In this document: piece after piece, positions 34,356 through 42,297 of the stretch
Numbering within the stretch: the first letter of the stretch is position 1
How the letters are laid out: each line of letters opens with the position of its first letter
Assembly: GCA_002692855.1 (NCBI GenBank)
Contig: NZMJ01000031.1
Location: 53,362 to 106,686, forward strand
Direction of reading: 5' to 3'
Length of the DNA: 53,325 nt
Source: Maricaulis sp.
GTDB lineage: Bacteria > Pseudomonadota > Alphaproteobacteria > Caulobacterales > Maricaulaceae
The notes under the pieces: model-generated
What the model was told of the DNA's origin: nothing
Seen by the model: the letters and a program-made list of their open reading frames with translations, nothing else
Database searches by the model: none
Made by a program: the position numbers and the translations under genes

Positions 34356-37298
34356 ATGTTTACGGACGTCCTTGAAACGACTCAGACTGCCCTGTCCGGC
34401 TTCTCGCTCGATTGGCGGGGCGCGCGCGTCATCCTGTTTCCGGGCGAGCAGCTGATCCCGGAAATGGACCCGCTGGCCTACGCCGAAGCGCGCGACCTGA
34501 AGATGGACGACGTGGCGCAGCTGGTCGTGCCGGATCGTTCCGATGAATGGCTCCTCGGGATCGTTCAGGAGAAGATGCGCGGCCTCCTCGAGGCTTTCCT
34601 CAACCACCACGAGCTCGGGCTCGATGGCCGTCCCGGCGACACGCCCGCCGCCAGCCTTCTGGGAGAAGTCTGGCAGCTAGGGCCCTATATCGAGGCCCTG
34701 CATCGCCGGGGCTTTGACCTTCGCGCGATCGCCGCGGCCATCGAAGTCAGCACGCGGGCTCAGGGCGATGACTATGCGCGCGCCGCCGCAGACGTGCTCG
34801 CGGCCTGGTACACGCAATTGCCGGCTTTGGCCGGGCAAACCAAGGCCCGGTTGACCCCGCTTCACGTCGACTGCCCGGAATCGCTGGATACGGCGCGGTA
34901 TGGCCGCGAGGGGAGTACCGGACGAGAAGCGGTGGTCGAATTCACCCGCTTCGGGCGCGAGCATTTGACCGGCGTCTATCGTTGGCTCTTCGTCCACGGA
35001 AGCTATGCCACCGAGGACTTCGTCGAAGGCATTTCGGACCTCGACACCTTTGGTATCGTCAAGGCGGAGGTCGCGCGGGACGCGGACGCCCTGATGCAGG
35101 CGAGGGCATCGATTGCCCCGGCCTGGGCACCGCTTTTCAAGGCCGATCCGCTCCAGCATCACGGGATCATGTCGGTCGCCGAGCAGGACCTGGCCTTCTA
35201 CCCGCAGCCCTTTTTCCCGGCGCTGCTGATTGACTACGCGAAGACGGTCATCGGCGATGGCCCGATTGCGATGTCCGAACGCGATTCCACCTTCATGCGG
35301 CGCTATGTCCTGTACCGGGTGCGGCAATATTTCCGTTGGCAGTCGAGCGCATGCCCGAATCTCGGTGACGCCTTCACCTTCAAGCACATGGTCAACATGG
35401 TGCTGCTTGGCCAGACGCTGATTCTCCAGCGCGACGGCCGGTTTGCGTACAAGCGGGACACCTTCCAGCGCGCTCACGACATGCTTCCCGAAGCGATGAG
35501 CGAGACGCTTTCAACGGCCAGCCGAATTCGGCGCGAAGCGCTCTACAGCATCGATGCGCGCTGGACGCGCAGTTGCAAGGAGACCCGTATCGAGGACCTG
35601 ACCCGGTTTCACGCCGAAGTGCGCGCGTGCGAGACCAGGAAACAGGCTGCCGAGACCGCCGGACCCCTGTTCGTCCATCGCGCGCGCCAGATGATCGATT
35701 TCATGATCGAGAGGGTCGAAGGAGAGGACGCAAGACGACACGGCGTGCCCGATGACCGGGAACGCCCCAAGCTCGTCGAGCCCTGCAAACCGATCCCGCT
35801 TGAGGACTACAAGAGCTGTATCGAGGCCGCGCGGGCCGTGTTTTTCGAGCGCGTTCCGGACGGCCGCATGGCGACGTTCGGATCTGTGACCGCGCCAGGG
35901 GTGTCCGACATTGACCTGATGGTCGCCATGGGCTCGCCGGAGGAGCACGGTCCGCGTCTCGACAGCTTTCACGCGGACCTGCTTGCCGCGCACCCGCGCA
36001 TGAAGGACGTCCTGGTCCATCCCGTATCGATGATCCTGCCTCTGGAGATGACCGGGGAGGTCGCAAACCTCTACCCGATCTTCGGGGAACTGGACTGGCG
36101 CGAGCGCTCGGGTAAATCGTACACGACGGCGATCGATGACAAGGCCAGCCGGAACCAACAGCTTGCCGGTCTCGCCGAACTTGCGACCATGTATTTCCTG
36201 AGACGCGACCTGGCCGAGGCGGGCGGCACACCCGCCGAGCGCCCGTTGCTGCTTCGCTCCAGTGGCCTGCGTCATTCCTACAGGGTGCTGGAGAACCACG
36301 ATTGGCACGACGAGGGCTTCGAGCAATTCAACGACCAGGTGGACGATCACCGGCGCAGTTTGTTCAAAAAGACGGCTTCGGAGCGTCTCGCCACATTGGG
36401 CAATCTCGCCGAAGGTACGGTCGCGGCACAGCTCTGTGTCTTCGCCGCGCTCGCGCGGCTTCTTCCGGATATCGTCGACTGCGGTGTGTTGAAGGACCTG
36501 CCGGCGGGCCGCATCACGGGCATCTGGGCGATGGACACGTATTTCGTGACCGGATGGACCCCGGACATGGCGATGGGGGCCATGACCCGGATGAAGCAGG
36601 GCTGTCAGAAAACGATCCTGGTACTTCCGGCTGAAATCGGCGTGTTGTTCTCTGCCTATGCGCGGCGTTCCGGCGCAATGCGCACATTTATGCGCACGCG
36701 GTTCATTGACGGATTCGGTGCGGATCAGGAGATCGTGATCCATTCCGATCTTGAAGCGCGACTGGCGCTGATCGACCGGCACTACGATTTCCTGCTGGCC
36801 GGTGTGATGCGGGACGGAGGTCCCCCACATCTCCAGTTCAACCCCTCCGATCCTGTCTGGGGCAGTCCGGAGTGGCGCGCCGAGGCCAAACGCGAATTTG
36901 CGCGTGGCCATGCGACGCTCGAACGTCTCCAGCACGCCATTTACCGCACCGGCCTGCTGCTCGCGGAGATCCGCCGCCTGATGGATTCAGGCAAGGCAGA
37001 GGAGGCCGAACCCCTGGCTCGCCGTTTCTGCGAACTCGCCGATACCGCGGTAGGGCATTATCTGCACGCGCTTAGCCTCATCGCTCGCGACAAGGCGACG
37101 GAGGCCATCGAAGCGTATGATCGCGCCTTGCATCTGGGCCACAATGCTTTCTGGGTCCGGTTCAACCGGGCCCAGGCTTATTTACGGCTCGGTCAGCTGG
37201 ATGCGGCCCAGGCTGATCTCGATGCCTGCCGTACCAACCCGCTCGATCCGGACGGGTTGAAAACCGTCCAGACCTGGATCGATCAGGCGCGCGGCTGA
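34356..37298 (+). CDS. Protein with two nucleotidyltransferase-type motifs and C-terminal TPR
   Basis: 980 residues, no signal peptide or membrane span. Two separated polymerase-beta-type nucleotidyltransferase motifs are visible: LFVHGSYATEDFVEGISDLDTFGIV (Gly215-Ser216, Asp228, Asp230) and ATFGSVTAPGVSDIDLMV (Gly509-Ser510, Asp518, Asp520). Both have the G-S-x7-11-D-x-D form expected of the metal-binding strand. Each is followed by helical parts (about 310-470 and 590-790). The end (880-975) has two TPR-like helix pairs (YLHALSLIARDKATEAIEAYDRAL, VRFNRAQAYLRLGQLDAAQADLD). Last gene of the operon with two glycosyltransferases. I do not recognise this architecture; nucleotide or sugar-phosphate transfer onto a glycan is inference. 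Confidence 0.75.
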   Translation: MFTDVLETTQTALSGFSLDWRGARVILFPGEQLIPEMDPLAYAEARDLKMDDVAQLVVPDRSDEWLLGIVQEKMRGLLEAFLNHHELGLDGRPGDTPAASLLGEVWQLGPYIEALHRRGFDLRAIAAAIEVSTRAQGDDYARAAADVLAAWYTQLPALAGQTKARLTPLHVDCPESLDTARYGREGSTGREAVVEFTRFGREHLTGVYRWLFVHGSYATEDFVEGISDLDTFGIVKAEVARDADALMQARASIAPAWAPLFKADPLQHHGIMSVAEQDLAFYPQPFFPALLIDYAKTVIGDGPIAMSERDSTFMRRYVLYRVRQYFRWQSSACPNLGDAFTFKHMVNMVLLGQTLILQRDGRFAYKRDTFQRAHDMLPEAMSETLSTASRIRREALYSIDARWTRSCKETRIEDLTRFHAEVRACETRKQAAETAGPLFVHRARQMIDFMIERVEGEDARRHGVPDDRERPKLVEPCKPIPLEDYKSCIEAARAVFFERVPDGRMATFGSVTAPGVSDIDLMVAMGSPEEHGPRLDSFHADLLAAHPRMKDVLVHPVSMILPLEMTGEVANLYPIFGELDWRERSGKSYTTAIDDKASRNQQLAGLAELATMYFLRRDLAEAGGTPAERPLLLRSSGLRHSYRVLENHDWHDEGFEQFNDQVDDHRRSLFKKTASERLATLGNLAEGTVAAQLCVFAALARLLPDIVDCGVLKDLPAGRITGIWAMDTYFVTGWTPDMAMGAMTRMKQGCQKTILVLPAEIGVLFSAYARRSGAMRTFMRTRFIDGFGADQEIVIHSDLEARLALIDRHYDFLLAGVMRDGGPPHLQFNPSDPVWGSPEWRAEAKREFARGHATLERLQHAIYRTGLLLAEIRRLMDSGKAEEAEPLARRFCELADTAVGHYLHALSLIARDKATEAIEAYDRALHLGHNAFWVRFNRAQAYLRLGQLDAAQADLDACRTNPLDPDGLKTVQTWIDQARG

Positions 37299-38413
37299 CC
37301 CGCGGATTCAAGCCTTTCCACCCGCTCCGCCAGCTCCTGAACCGCTGCGACCAGCGGTGCGATGAAGGCATCGTATCTCAGGCCTTGCCGGCCATCGGTG
37401 TCATCGGGGTCCGGCGTCATCCAACCGGCCCAGCTTAGCCCGCCTGGAAGGGACCGGGCCACGTCCTGCGCGATGAATCCGGTCTGGACCGGTGCGTTGT
37501 CCTCGTCACCCTCCCGCAGATAGGCGACAGGACGCAGGGACCGGACGAAGTCGAGGGCGAGGGGGCACGCCGTGACGTCGCGCTTTGTGCGCGCATCGGA
37601 CGTGGTGATCACTCCGCCTTGGGTGTGCACCTCGTCCCAGGGGTAACTGGCGCTGCCCAGATGCTGGCCGGCGGCAGTTCCCGGCGTCAGGGCGGTCCCG
37701 CCCCGCGCCACCAGACACTCCGTTCCATTTGATTCCAGCACGAAATTGCCGGACCCATCCACTTTCAGGACGATGCCGGAAACCCCGTTCCGTGCGAGAA
37801 AGATCTGCGGGGTGCCGCTCCATGCGCCGACGGTGAGGCGGACATCACCGGTATTGTAGGCGACGCCGTCATTGTAGTGCGGTCCGATCAGCAGCGTTTC
37901 GAGCTGGCTGCGTTCGACCGTGAAGCTTGCAATCGTGTCCACCGTGTCCGCGCCCACCGCCACACGCCCGGATCCGGCCGAAAGCAGATTTCCCGCAACA
38001 CTGAACGGACCAGACGCGAGCGTCAGCGGGCCGGTCATCGTGTCGCCGGCGCGATTGACGCGCTCAGACAGCGGTTCGGTCCAGCCGCTGCCGTCATGGA
38101 CCAGGAGCACATCTTCGTCCTCGACCCAGACCTGCCAGCCCTCGCGGGCATTGAGCTGTTCCCAGCTGCCGTCGCGGTAATAGGCGAGCGTGTGGTTCGA
38201 CATCCCGCCCCAGGCATCGCCGGTCTTGCCCGGCGGCAGGATGTAGAGCGTACCGTCGTCAGGAGAGGCCGGCTGGACGTCGAGGCTGCGGCTCACCGCG
38301 CTGGTCTGGATGACCGCGTCTAGCCGCCTCAGGCTCTCATTGATGGTGACATGTTGGCGGGCTTGCGCCTCGGCAAGCCAGGGCAATTGCAGACGGGTGG
38401 TGTTATCGGACAT
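37283..38413 (-). CDS. DUF2793 / peptidase S74 (endosialidase-type chaperone) phage-tail-like protein
   Basis: 376 residues from ATG 38413, with GAGGGA 6 bases upstream. The N-terminus (MSDNTTRLQLPWLAEAQARQHVTINESLRRLDAVIQ) matches DUF2793, seen in alphaproteobacterial prophage and gene-transfer-agent host-specificity proteins, with the further DGTLYILPPGKTGDAWGG and VWVEDEDVLLVHDG-GW repeats. The C-terminal domain from about 270 (GVITTSDARTKRDVTACP ... FVRSLRPVAYLREGD ... VQTGFIAQDVARSLP ... YDAFIAPLVAAVQELAERVERLE) is the self-cleaving intramolecular trimer chaperone of phage tail spikes. No other phage gene is near. Convergent with the double nucleotidyltransferase gene and overlapping it by 16 bases. 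Confidence 0.85.
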   Translation of the reverse strand: MSDNTTRLQLPWLAEAQARQHVTINESLRRLDAVIQTSAVSRSLDVQPASPDDGTLYILPPGKTGDAWGGMSNHTLAYYRDGSWEQLNAREGWQVWVEDEDVLLVHDGSGWTEPLSERVNRAGDTMTGPLTLASGPFSVAGNLLSAGSGRVAVGADTVDTIASFTVERSQLETLLIGPHYNDGVAYNTGDVRLTVGAWSGTPQIFLARNGVSGIVLKVDGSGNFVLESNGTECLVARGGTALTPGTAAGQHLGSASYPWDEVHTQGGVITTSDARTKRDVTACPLALDFVRSLRPVAYLREGDEDNAPVQTGFIAQDVARSLPGGLSWAGWMTPDPDDTDGRQGLRYDAFIAPLVAAVQELAERVERLESAGQPRA

Positions 38414-38494
38414 GCGCGGTCCCTCGATTGGAGCGCGCAAAGATTAAGAGCCGCCGGCAGGACGGGGATTAGTTTGAGTGCCACAGAACGGAGG

Positions 38495-39646
38495 CTAGGT
38501 ATTCTCCGATGATGGCTTGGACGCCGCAGTCCCCTTTTTCGAAGGGCGTTTGGCCTTCGATGTGGCTTTGGCCTTCGATGTTGTTCCGGTCTTCGATGCT
38601 GCTCCGGCCTTTAATGTGGCCTTGGCCGTAGAGGGGGCCGCGGCCTTGCTCTTTCCTGTGGATTTCTCGACGCCGGGCGTCTTCCCGCCGCTGGGCGCCG
38701 AGGCAGATTTGGGCCTGGACTTGGCGCTAGCGCTCTTCGTTGCGGATTTCTTCCTGGCCTGCGTAGGCTTTGCAGAGGTCTTCTTGGCCGAAGCTGGCTT
38801 TGTAGAGGTCTTTTTGGCCGAAGCGGGCTTTGCAGCGGTCTTTTTGGCCGAAGCGGGTTTTGCAGAGGTCTTCTTGCCGGTGGCCGCACTCTTGGGTTTG
38901 GGTGGCTCCCAGGTGGGCTCGAAATCCGGTGCCGGAAGGCCGGAGTTCATATGAGGCTGCACGTCAGTGCGCGGGAGCCAGCGCAATTGCCGGATCGGCC
39001 CGAACAACTGATGACCTCCAAACATCCTCATCTCTTTTGGGAGGAAGTTTAGCGCTTCCTTATCATAGTTCCATGACTGTCGCGGGAGTGAGTGTGTTTT
39101 ATTTCGGACAATAACCGAGACATTGTAGCCGTATGTAAGAACTGCGGCGTTGGTGCAATCAATCCCGGCAAGAACAAGGTGATACAGGAGCATTCCACCA
39201 GTGAATTGATTCGGGTGCTCTAGAAGGTAGAAATGGCTGACTTCGGGAGGGACGGAAATACAAATAATGCCATTCGGTTTAGTACATGCGATGATCTTAT
39301 CGAGAAAAATTCCGACGTTTCTTTGGTGCTCAACCACATGGGAACACCAAGCAAGGTCGAATTTTTTCTTCGGTTCGTATTCCAGAAAATCTCCCTGCAC
39401 ATCGGCGGGAAAAATTGGATCGACCGTCGTCACGCTCTTTCCCATGTGACGGAAACAACGAGCGTGTTCCTGATTGCCTGCGCCAATGTCGAGGACGGTT
39501 TCGAACTTGTAATTCTCGAGCAATTCAGCGACTGCTTCGAATGCTACGTCCACGGTTATTTCCTCAACGACGGTGTTTCCGTCCTTGAGCGTCAACTTCC
39601 CGGCAGAATCATTGCCGGGCGCGGTTTCTACAGAGATCGTGCGCAA
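38495..39646 (-). CDS. SAM methyltransferase with long Lys/Ala/Ser-rich C-terminal tail
   Basis: 383 residues. The TTG start at 39646 is chosen because AGGAAG lies 7 bases upstream and no ATG is available before an in-frame stop. The catalytic part (40-235) has ETVLDIGAGNQEHARCF (motif I), VDPIFPADVQGDF, DLAWCSHVVEHQRNVGIFLDKI (Methyltransf_11-type) and IICISVPP. The tail from about residue 250 is a histone-H1-like repeat built on AKPASAKKTS-type 10-residue units, ending SKKGTAASKPSS. The gene's first half is clearly lower in GC than its neighbours, suggesting acquisition from outside. Substrate unknown. Confidence 0.8.
   Translation of the reverse strand: MRTISVETAPGNDSAGKLTLKDGNTVVEEITVDVAFEAVAELLENYKFETVLDIGAGNQEHARCFRHMGKSVTTVDPIFPADVQGDFLEYEPKKKFDLAWCSHVVEHQRNVGIFLDKIIACTKPNGIICISVPPEVSHFYLLEHPNQFTGGMLLYHLVLAGIDCTNAAVLTYGYNVSVIVRNKTHSLPRQSWNYDKEALNFLPKEMRMFGGHQLFGPIRQLRWLPRTDVQPHMNSGLPAPDFEPTWEPPKPKSAATGKKTSAKPASAKKTAAKPASAKKTSTKPASAKKTSAKPTQARKKSATKSASAKSRPKSASAPSGGKTPGVEKSTGKSKAAAPSTAKATLKAGAASKTGTTSKAKATSKAKRPSKKGTAASKPSSENT
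38769..38876 (-). repeat. 30-bp tandem repeat encoding AKKTSAKPAS units
   Basis: On the minus strand three near-identical 30-bp units (38769-38798, 38799-38828, 38829-38858) followed by a fourth that starts the same and then diverges. They encode the 10-residue repeats of the methyltransferase tail. The unit length is a multiple of three, so gain or loss of units keeps the frame and could vary tail length. Confidence 0.85.
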
Positions 39647-39964
39647 ATCAAGTTCTTCCTGGTCCGGCCACGCAGGCCCGCCTCAATTGTTTCAATGGAA
39701 CCACGATGTTCGGACGCTCGCAATTATAATAATCACTGCCGTCAGATCAGATTGGTCCCGATCAGGTAACTCTTAGGCGGCGCTTGATAGGAGATTCGTT
39801 CAACGCTAGCAACATGTTGAACGAAGTCTCCTCTCAGCTTGAATCACTCTCGGCGGATAGACTATCGGTGTTTGGTTTGCTGATACTTGTTTCGACAGGC
39901 TCGACGCTGGGAGTATGGCTGTTATCAGTGCTTCTCGGCGCCGGTAGCGCCGCCTCGGGCGCCC
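39647..39964. other. Low-GC intergenic region with inverted repeat
   Basis: 318 bases between two leftward methyltransferase genes, without a convincing gene and with AT-rich patches (39720-39740). It contains an inverted repeat at 39790-39831: GGAGATTCGTTCAAC against GTTGAACGAAGTCTCC (15 of 16 pairs, one bulge, 11-base loop). No T-run follows on either strand, so it is not a plain terminator. A short rightward frame from ATG 39814 (MLNEVSSQLESLSADRL then a hydrophobic segment) runs into the antisense of the next gene, so I do not call it. Confidence 0.55.
39790..39831. repeat. Imperfect inverted repeat, 15/16 bp arms
   Basis: Arms 39790-39804 and 39816-39831 complement each other apart from one bulged base; loop of 11 bases. 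It lies upstream of the low-GC methyltransferase gene. It could be an operator, a cruciform or the scar of a mobile element; nothing else decides. Confidence 0.7.
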
Positions 39965-40882
39965 TCACAGCCAGCGTTGGACGCCGCTTGCGGCGTAGCC
40001 GCGCCCGAAATCCGGTATCGCGCCGCGGACCCGCGCGACGAGATGGCAATTCTCGCCGCAGAACTGTGGATAACCGCCGATCTCGGTAAAGCCGGACGGC
40101 TTCTTCGTCTTCAATGGCCGCGCGCCCTCTGCCGCGCGCTCGATATCCATCATGCCGTCAAAGTGAGCCTGGACCTCTTCCTCATTCTGGAAGGCGGCGA
40201 ACTCGAGAATCTCTGCGTCCAGTCTCTCCACGGTGTTGAGCAGGGAGATGGCATTGAAAAAATGCAGGTGCTCGGGAAAGACGGCATCCTGAATCGAGTC
40301 CGGACGCGCGCTCGTTTCCAGCACGGGAAAGATCGGCTGGGTGATATAGATGATGCCGCCCGGCCGGAGCAGCGCTCTGATTTCGTCAAGAACGACTGCC
40401 GGATCGATCAGGTGCTCGATGACGTGCGAGAAGCGGATGATGTCGATGCTTCTGGGTTCGATCTTCTGGCTGATTTCGTGCGGAGCGAACATGTCGATCC
40501 CGACAAAGCCGCCATACTCACGGGCGCCTTCGTCAAAGTCGATCCCGATTCGCCTGGAGATTCCCTCGACATCCACGCCTGTCTCAAGAAGCGTCGGCCA
40601 CGCGCAGCCGTAATCGACCACCACATTCTCGTCACGCGGGCTGAGGCTAACCAGCATGGCGAGGTGGTTCATGTAATATTCGCGCTGGCTTTCCTGCAGG
40701 TCCTTCTGATCGTGCTGCCCGGAGTAGACCTTCTGGTAGTGCGCCGCGACTTCTTCTTCCGATGGCATATTTTGCCAAGTGATGTGCCGGCAGTCCGAGC
40801 AAATGACCATTGGCCGGTCTTCGACTGAAATGAAAGGTTCAAGATTTGACCTGCACATGGGGCAGGCAGTGCTGTCATTCAT
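39965..40882 (-). CDS. Zinc-ribbon SAM methyltransferase (Methyltransf_11-type)
   Basis: 305 residues. The N-terminus has a zinc-ribbon: CPMCRSNLEPF with ICSDCRHITW at about residue 28, typical of the methyltransferases that act on sugar or polyketide precursors (their N-terminal zinc-binding domain, Methyltransf_13-like). The core follows: VVVDYGCAWPTLLETG, GIDFDEGAREYG, IDIIRFSHVIEHLIDPAVVLDEIRALLRPGGIIYITQP. A C-terminal part with CGENCHLVARVRG continues to residue 305. It probably methylates a sugar of the exported glycan; target unknown. Part of the long leftward run, but its own promoter may lie in 40883-41032. Confidence 0.85.
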   Translation of the reverse strand: MNDSTACPMCRSNLEPFISVEDRPMVICSDCRHITWQNMPSEEEVAAHYQKVYSGQHDQKDLQESQREYYMNHLAMLVSLSPRDENVVVDYGCAWPTLLETGVDVEGISRRIGIDFDEGAREYGGFVGIDMFAPHEISQKIEPRSIDIIRFSHVIEHLIDPAVVLDEIRALLRPGGIIYITQPIFPVLETSARPDSIQDAVFPEHLHFFNAISLLNTVERLDAEILEFAAFQNEEEVQAHFDGMMDIERAAEGARPLKTKKPSGFTEIGGYPQFCGENCHLVARVRGAIPDFGRGYAASGVQRWL

Positions 40883-40926
40883 CGGCTATCGGCCTCGTGC
40901 GGCTGGGTGGAAGAGGCCAGTCTGAT

Positions 40927-40962
40927 GGCTTCAAAGTTCACAATGACTTATTTTTTGAAGCC
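40927..40962. repeat. 9-bp perfect inverted repeat in AT-rich spacer
   Basis: GGCTTCAAA (40927-40935) and TTTGAAGCC (40954-40962) with an 18-base AT-rich loop, between two methyltransferase genes. No T-run beyond the stem, so a weak terminator or regulatory hairpin is possible but unproved. Confidence 0.5.
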
Positions 40963-41032
40963 AATGTCAAAGCCTTACAGGAATTTTCTGCTCTTGGAGT
41001 GAGCCATACGCGGGGGGCGGCAGGGAGAGGGG

Positions 41033-42031
41033 CTATTTCCGGCGGAACCAGAAACTTCCTCCGCCAGGGTGCTCGACATTGGGAAAATTGGCGGCCGAAG
41101 CCTGCCGTAGCGCCTCAATGTCCCGCAATGCGTAGTTCGGGATCAACATCTCGTAGTCGGTGTTGAACGCCATGAAGGCGGCAAGAACGTATTGCTCGTT
41201 CCAGAACAATTGCTTGTCCTTGATCCATTCAGGACTGAATTCCGCAGGCAGGAATATGTCATGGACATGGACGATGACGCCCGGATTGATATGCGGCACC
41301 ACGTGCAGCAATTCATAGACGACGTCAGAGCCGATCTGGGCCACGTGGGTGGAATCGATGAACAGGACGTCGCCCGCCTCGAGTTTCTTGAACTCCTCGA
41401 TCGGGACGTTCTGGACAAACTCGTCCTTCAGCTCGATCCGCTTGCGATGTGCCAGATCCGTTATGGTGCGGTTGGGATAGGGCTCGATACAGGTGTATCG
41501 GCCTGATCCGTTGGCATCGAATGCCCGCAGACCGACGAGGGTCGACACGCCCGACCCGATTTCGATCACGCGCTTGGGCTTGAAATGCCGGAGCATGCAG
41601 TAGAGCAGGGTGGCGTCGCCGGCACCGAAACTCTCCCCGCCCCAGGCGCGGCTCGTCGCTCCGGTTTTCGTGCCGGCAAACTCTTCGGAATAGGCGCCCA
41701 GCTTCTTGAGCAGGGCTTCCACCTTGTCGATATCGACTTCCAGCCCCGGAATTGAGTCGTAGCGCAGCGACCACGTGCTTTCTGGAATGTGATCGAGGTC
41801 AGGAACCGGGTTGTAGAAATGCACGGGCAGGAAATTCACCCCGAATTTCTGCGAGTCCGTGAACAGGCGTGTTCTCAACTCCATGTTCCGGAACCCGAGC
41901 CGCGCGGCCAGCATGATGGCGCGTGTCGCGATCAGATAGGCGTCGTAGTCGGAATGCTCACCGGCTTCGATTTCGTCGAGATAGCGCGTGAGCGACTCGA
42001 CCAGCTTCGGGTTCTCGACTTCATCAAGCAT
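41033..42031 (-). CDS. Class I SAM methyltransferase (Methyltransf_24-like)
   Basis: 332 residues. The N-terminal half is helical (residues 1-150: LVESLTRYLDEIEAGEHSDYDAYLIATRAIMLAA). The core from about 165: KPKRVIEIGSGVSTLVGLRAF (motif I), RYTCIEPYPN (acidic residue binding ribose), KLEAGDVLFIDSTHVAQIGSDVVYELLHVVPHINPGVIVHVHDIFLP, where the DST/H-H-DI pattern recalls metal-dependent methyltransferases of the CmcI/Methyltransf_24 group. Third methyltransferase in a row. Substrate not visible, though sugar O-methylation suits the locus. Confidence 0.85.
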   Translation of the reverse strand: MLDEVENPKLVESLTRYLDEIEAGEHSDYDAYLIATRAIMLAARLGFRNMELRTRLFTDSQKFGVNFLPVHFYNPVPDLDHIPESTWSLRYDSIPGLEVDIDKVEALLKKLGAYSEEFAGTKTGATSRAWGGESFGAGDATLLYCMLRHFKPKRVIEIGSGVSTLVGLRAFDANGSGRYTCIEPYPNRTITDLAHRKRIELKDEFVQNVPIEEFKKLEAGDVLFIDSTHVAQIGSDVVYELLHVVPHINPGVIVHVHDIFLPAEFSPEWIKDKQLFWNEQYVLAAFMAFNTDYEMLIPNYALRDIEALRQASAANFPNVEHPGGGSFWFRRK

Positions 42032-42297
42032 GGAGAATACGGGACCCTCAAATTCTCTGGACCGGGATGGATGCGATTACGCGGAGTCCTCACCTGGGAT
42101 TCGCGAAACCCGCGCGTTGAAAACACCTTAGGCACATAGAAGTACAGGTCGCAACGCGCAGATTTCAATTGAGGCGGGTTGCGGGACCCAGGCGCTGTTA
42201 CGTGCGCGTCATCAAGCCACGCAGCGGTTTAAAAGCGGGCATCAACCCCCTTTTAACGCAAGAATTTCCCGCCAGTGTCTGCCTTGATTGCGGGCGC
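42032..42297. other. AT-richer spacer upstream of a methyltransferase gene
   Basis: 266 bases between two leftward genes with AT-rich blocks (42100-42170, 42220-42270) and no convincing gene. It probably holds a promoter for the gene ending at 41033; I see no clear motif. Confidence 0.5.

Noticed and set aside
35511..36935. 474-codon minus-strand open frame opposite the double nucleotidyltransferase
   Set aside because: Arg/His/Val-rich shadow frame, no motif, opposite a better-supported gene.
39784..40089. Short rightward frame with a hydrophobic segment in the methyltransferase spacer
   Set aside because: Its second half is the antisense of the methyltransferase at 39965, there is no ribosome-binding site before the ATG, and the hydrophobic part could arise by chance.
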